Shown here piece after piece: positions 6,253 to 6,322 of a stretch of DNA of 6,322 nt (within the stretch, counting starts at the first letter, position 1; each line of letters starts with the position of its first letter). This DNA comes from an uncultured Chryseolinea sp. (GTDB lineage: Bacteria; Bacteroidota; Bacteroidia; Cytophagales; Cyclobacteriaceae), in the NCBI GenBank assembly GCA_946478915.1, contig CAMLER010000313.1:1-6322 (forward strand), in the 5' to 3' direction. Under the pieces are notes generated by a model. It ran no database searches and was not told the origin of the DNA. It worked only from the letters and a program-made list of their open reading frames with translations. The translations under genes and the position numbers were made by a program.

Positions 6253-6322
6253 TATTTCATCAATCCTTTATTATGTAAATGTGTAAGCTGACAAAGTAGG
6301 ACTAATAACTAAAATATCTTTC
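6253..6322. other. Right-edge AT-rich non-coding sequence
   Basis: About 70 bases of AT-rich sequence run from the inverted repeat to the window edge. No gene, RNA or clear regulatory site can be supported here; it may belong to the upstream region of either neighbour. Confidence 0.3.

Noticed and set aside
6100..6291. A 63-codon plus-strand frame at the right edge.
   Set aside because: It runs through the inverted repeat, has low-complexity repeat-derived sequence and resembles no protein family.

Overview
The window most likely comes from a Bacteroidota genome, probably a Cytophagales-type soil or sediment bacterium. The evidence is indirect: moderate GC, A-rich start regions without clear Shine-Dalgarno sequences, a relaxed lipoprotein-like leader, and a gene set (ThuA-like protein, SGNH/propeller/HEAT/cytochrome c fusion, xylose-isomerase-like TIM barrels, secreted DUF4440 protein) common in that group and in Planctomycetes/Verrucomicrobia. 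No rRNA or other phylogenetic marker is present, so the placement is inference.

Layout. The left edge holds the 3' third of a plus-strand sugar phosphate isomerase/epimerase (3-341). Everything else is on the minus strand. In transcription order from the right these are a secreted ThuA-domain protein (6082-5237), a 1059-residue PVC-type heme-binding protein (5164-1985), a ketose 3-epimerase-like TIM-barrel enzyme (1934-1080) and a small secreted SnoaL/DUF4440-like protein (about 917-471). Gaps of 72 and 50 bases suggest the first three form one operon. The fourth follows a gap of about 160 bases and may be co-transcribed or separate.

Two non-coding inverted repeats bracket the minus-strand block. 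One (351-470) fills the whole space between the convergent gene ends and is built from degenerate 14-base units around a GC-rich stem. The other (6164-6252) lies upstream of the thuA-like gene and is built from degenerate CAC-starting units of about 9-10 bases. Both look like dispersed intergenic repeats; the first is also well placed to act as a two-way terminator.

Working model (inference). The exported propeller/cytochrome c protein may oxidise a sugar or glycoside outside the cytoplasm and pass electrons to the respiratory chain. The ThuA-like protein may process the keto-sugar product, and the TIM-barrel epimerase may act on the resulting ketose in the cytoplasm. ThuA proteins are linked to 3-keto-disaccharide breakdown in rhizobia, but the substrate here cannot be read from sequence. 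Points worth a second look are a degenerate SGNH active site in the large protein, a His/Cys cluster in the ThuA-like protein, complete conservation of the tagatose-3-epimerase catalytic spacing, and an abnormal first ~35 bases at the window edge.
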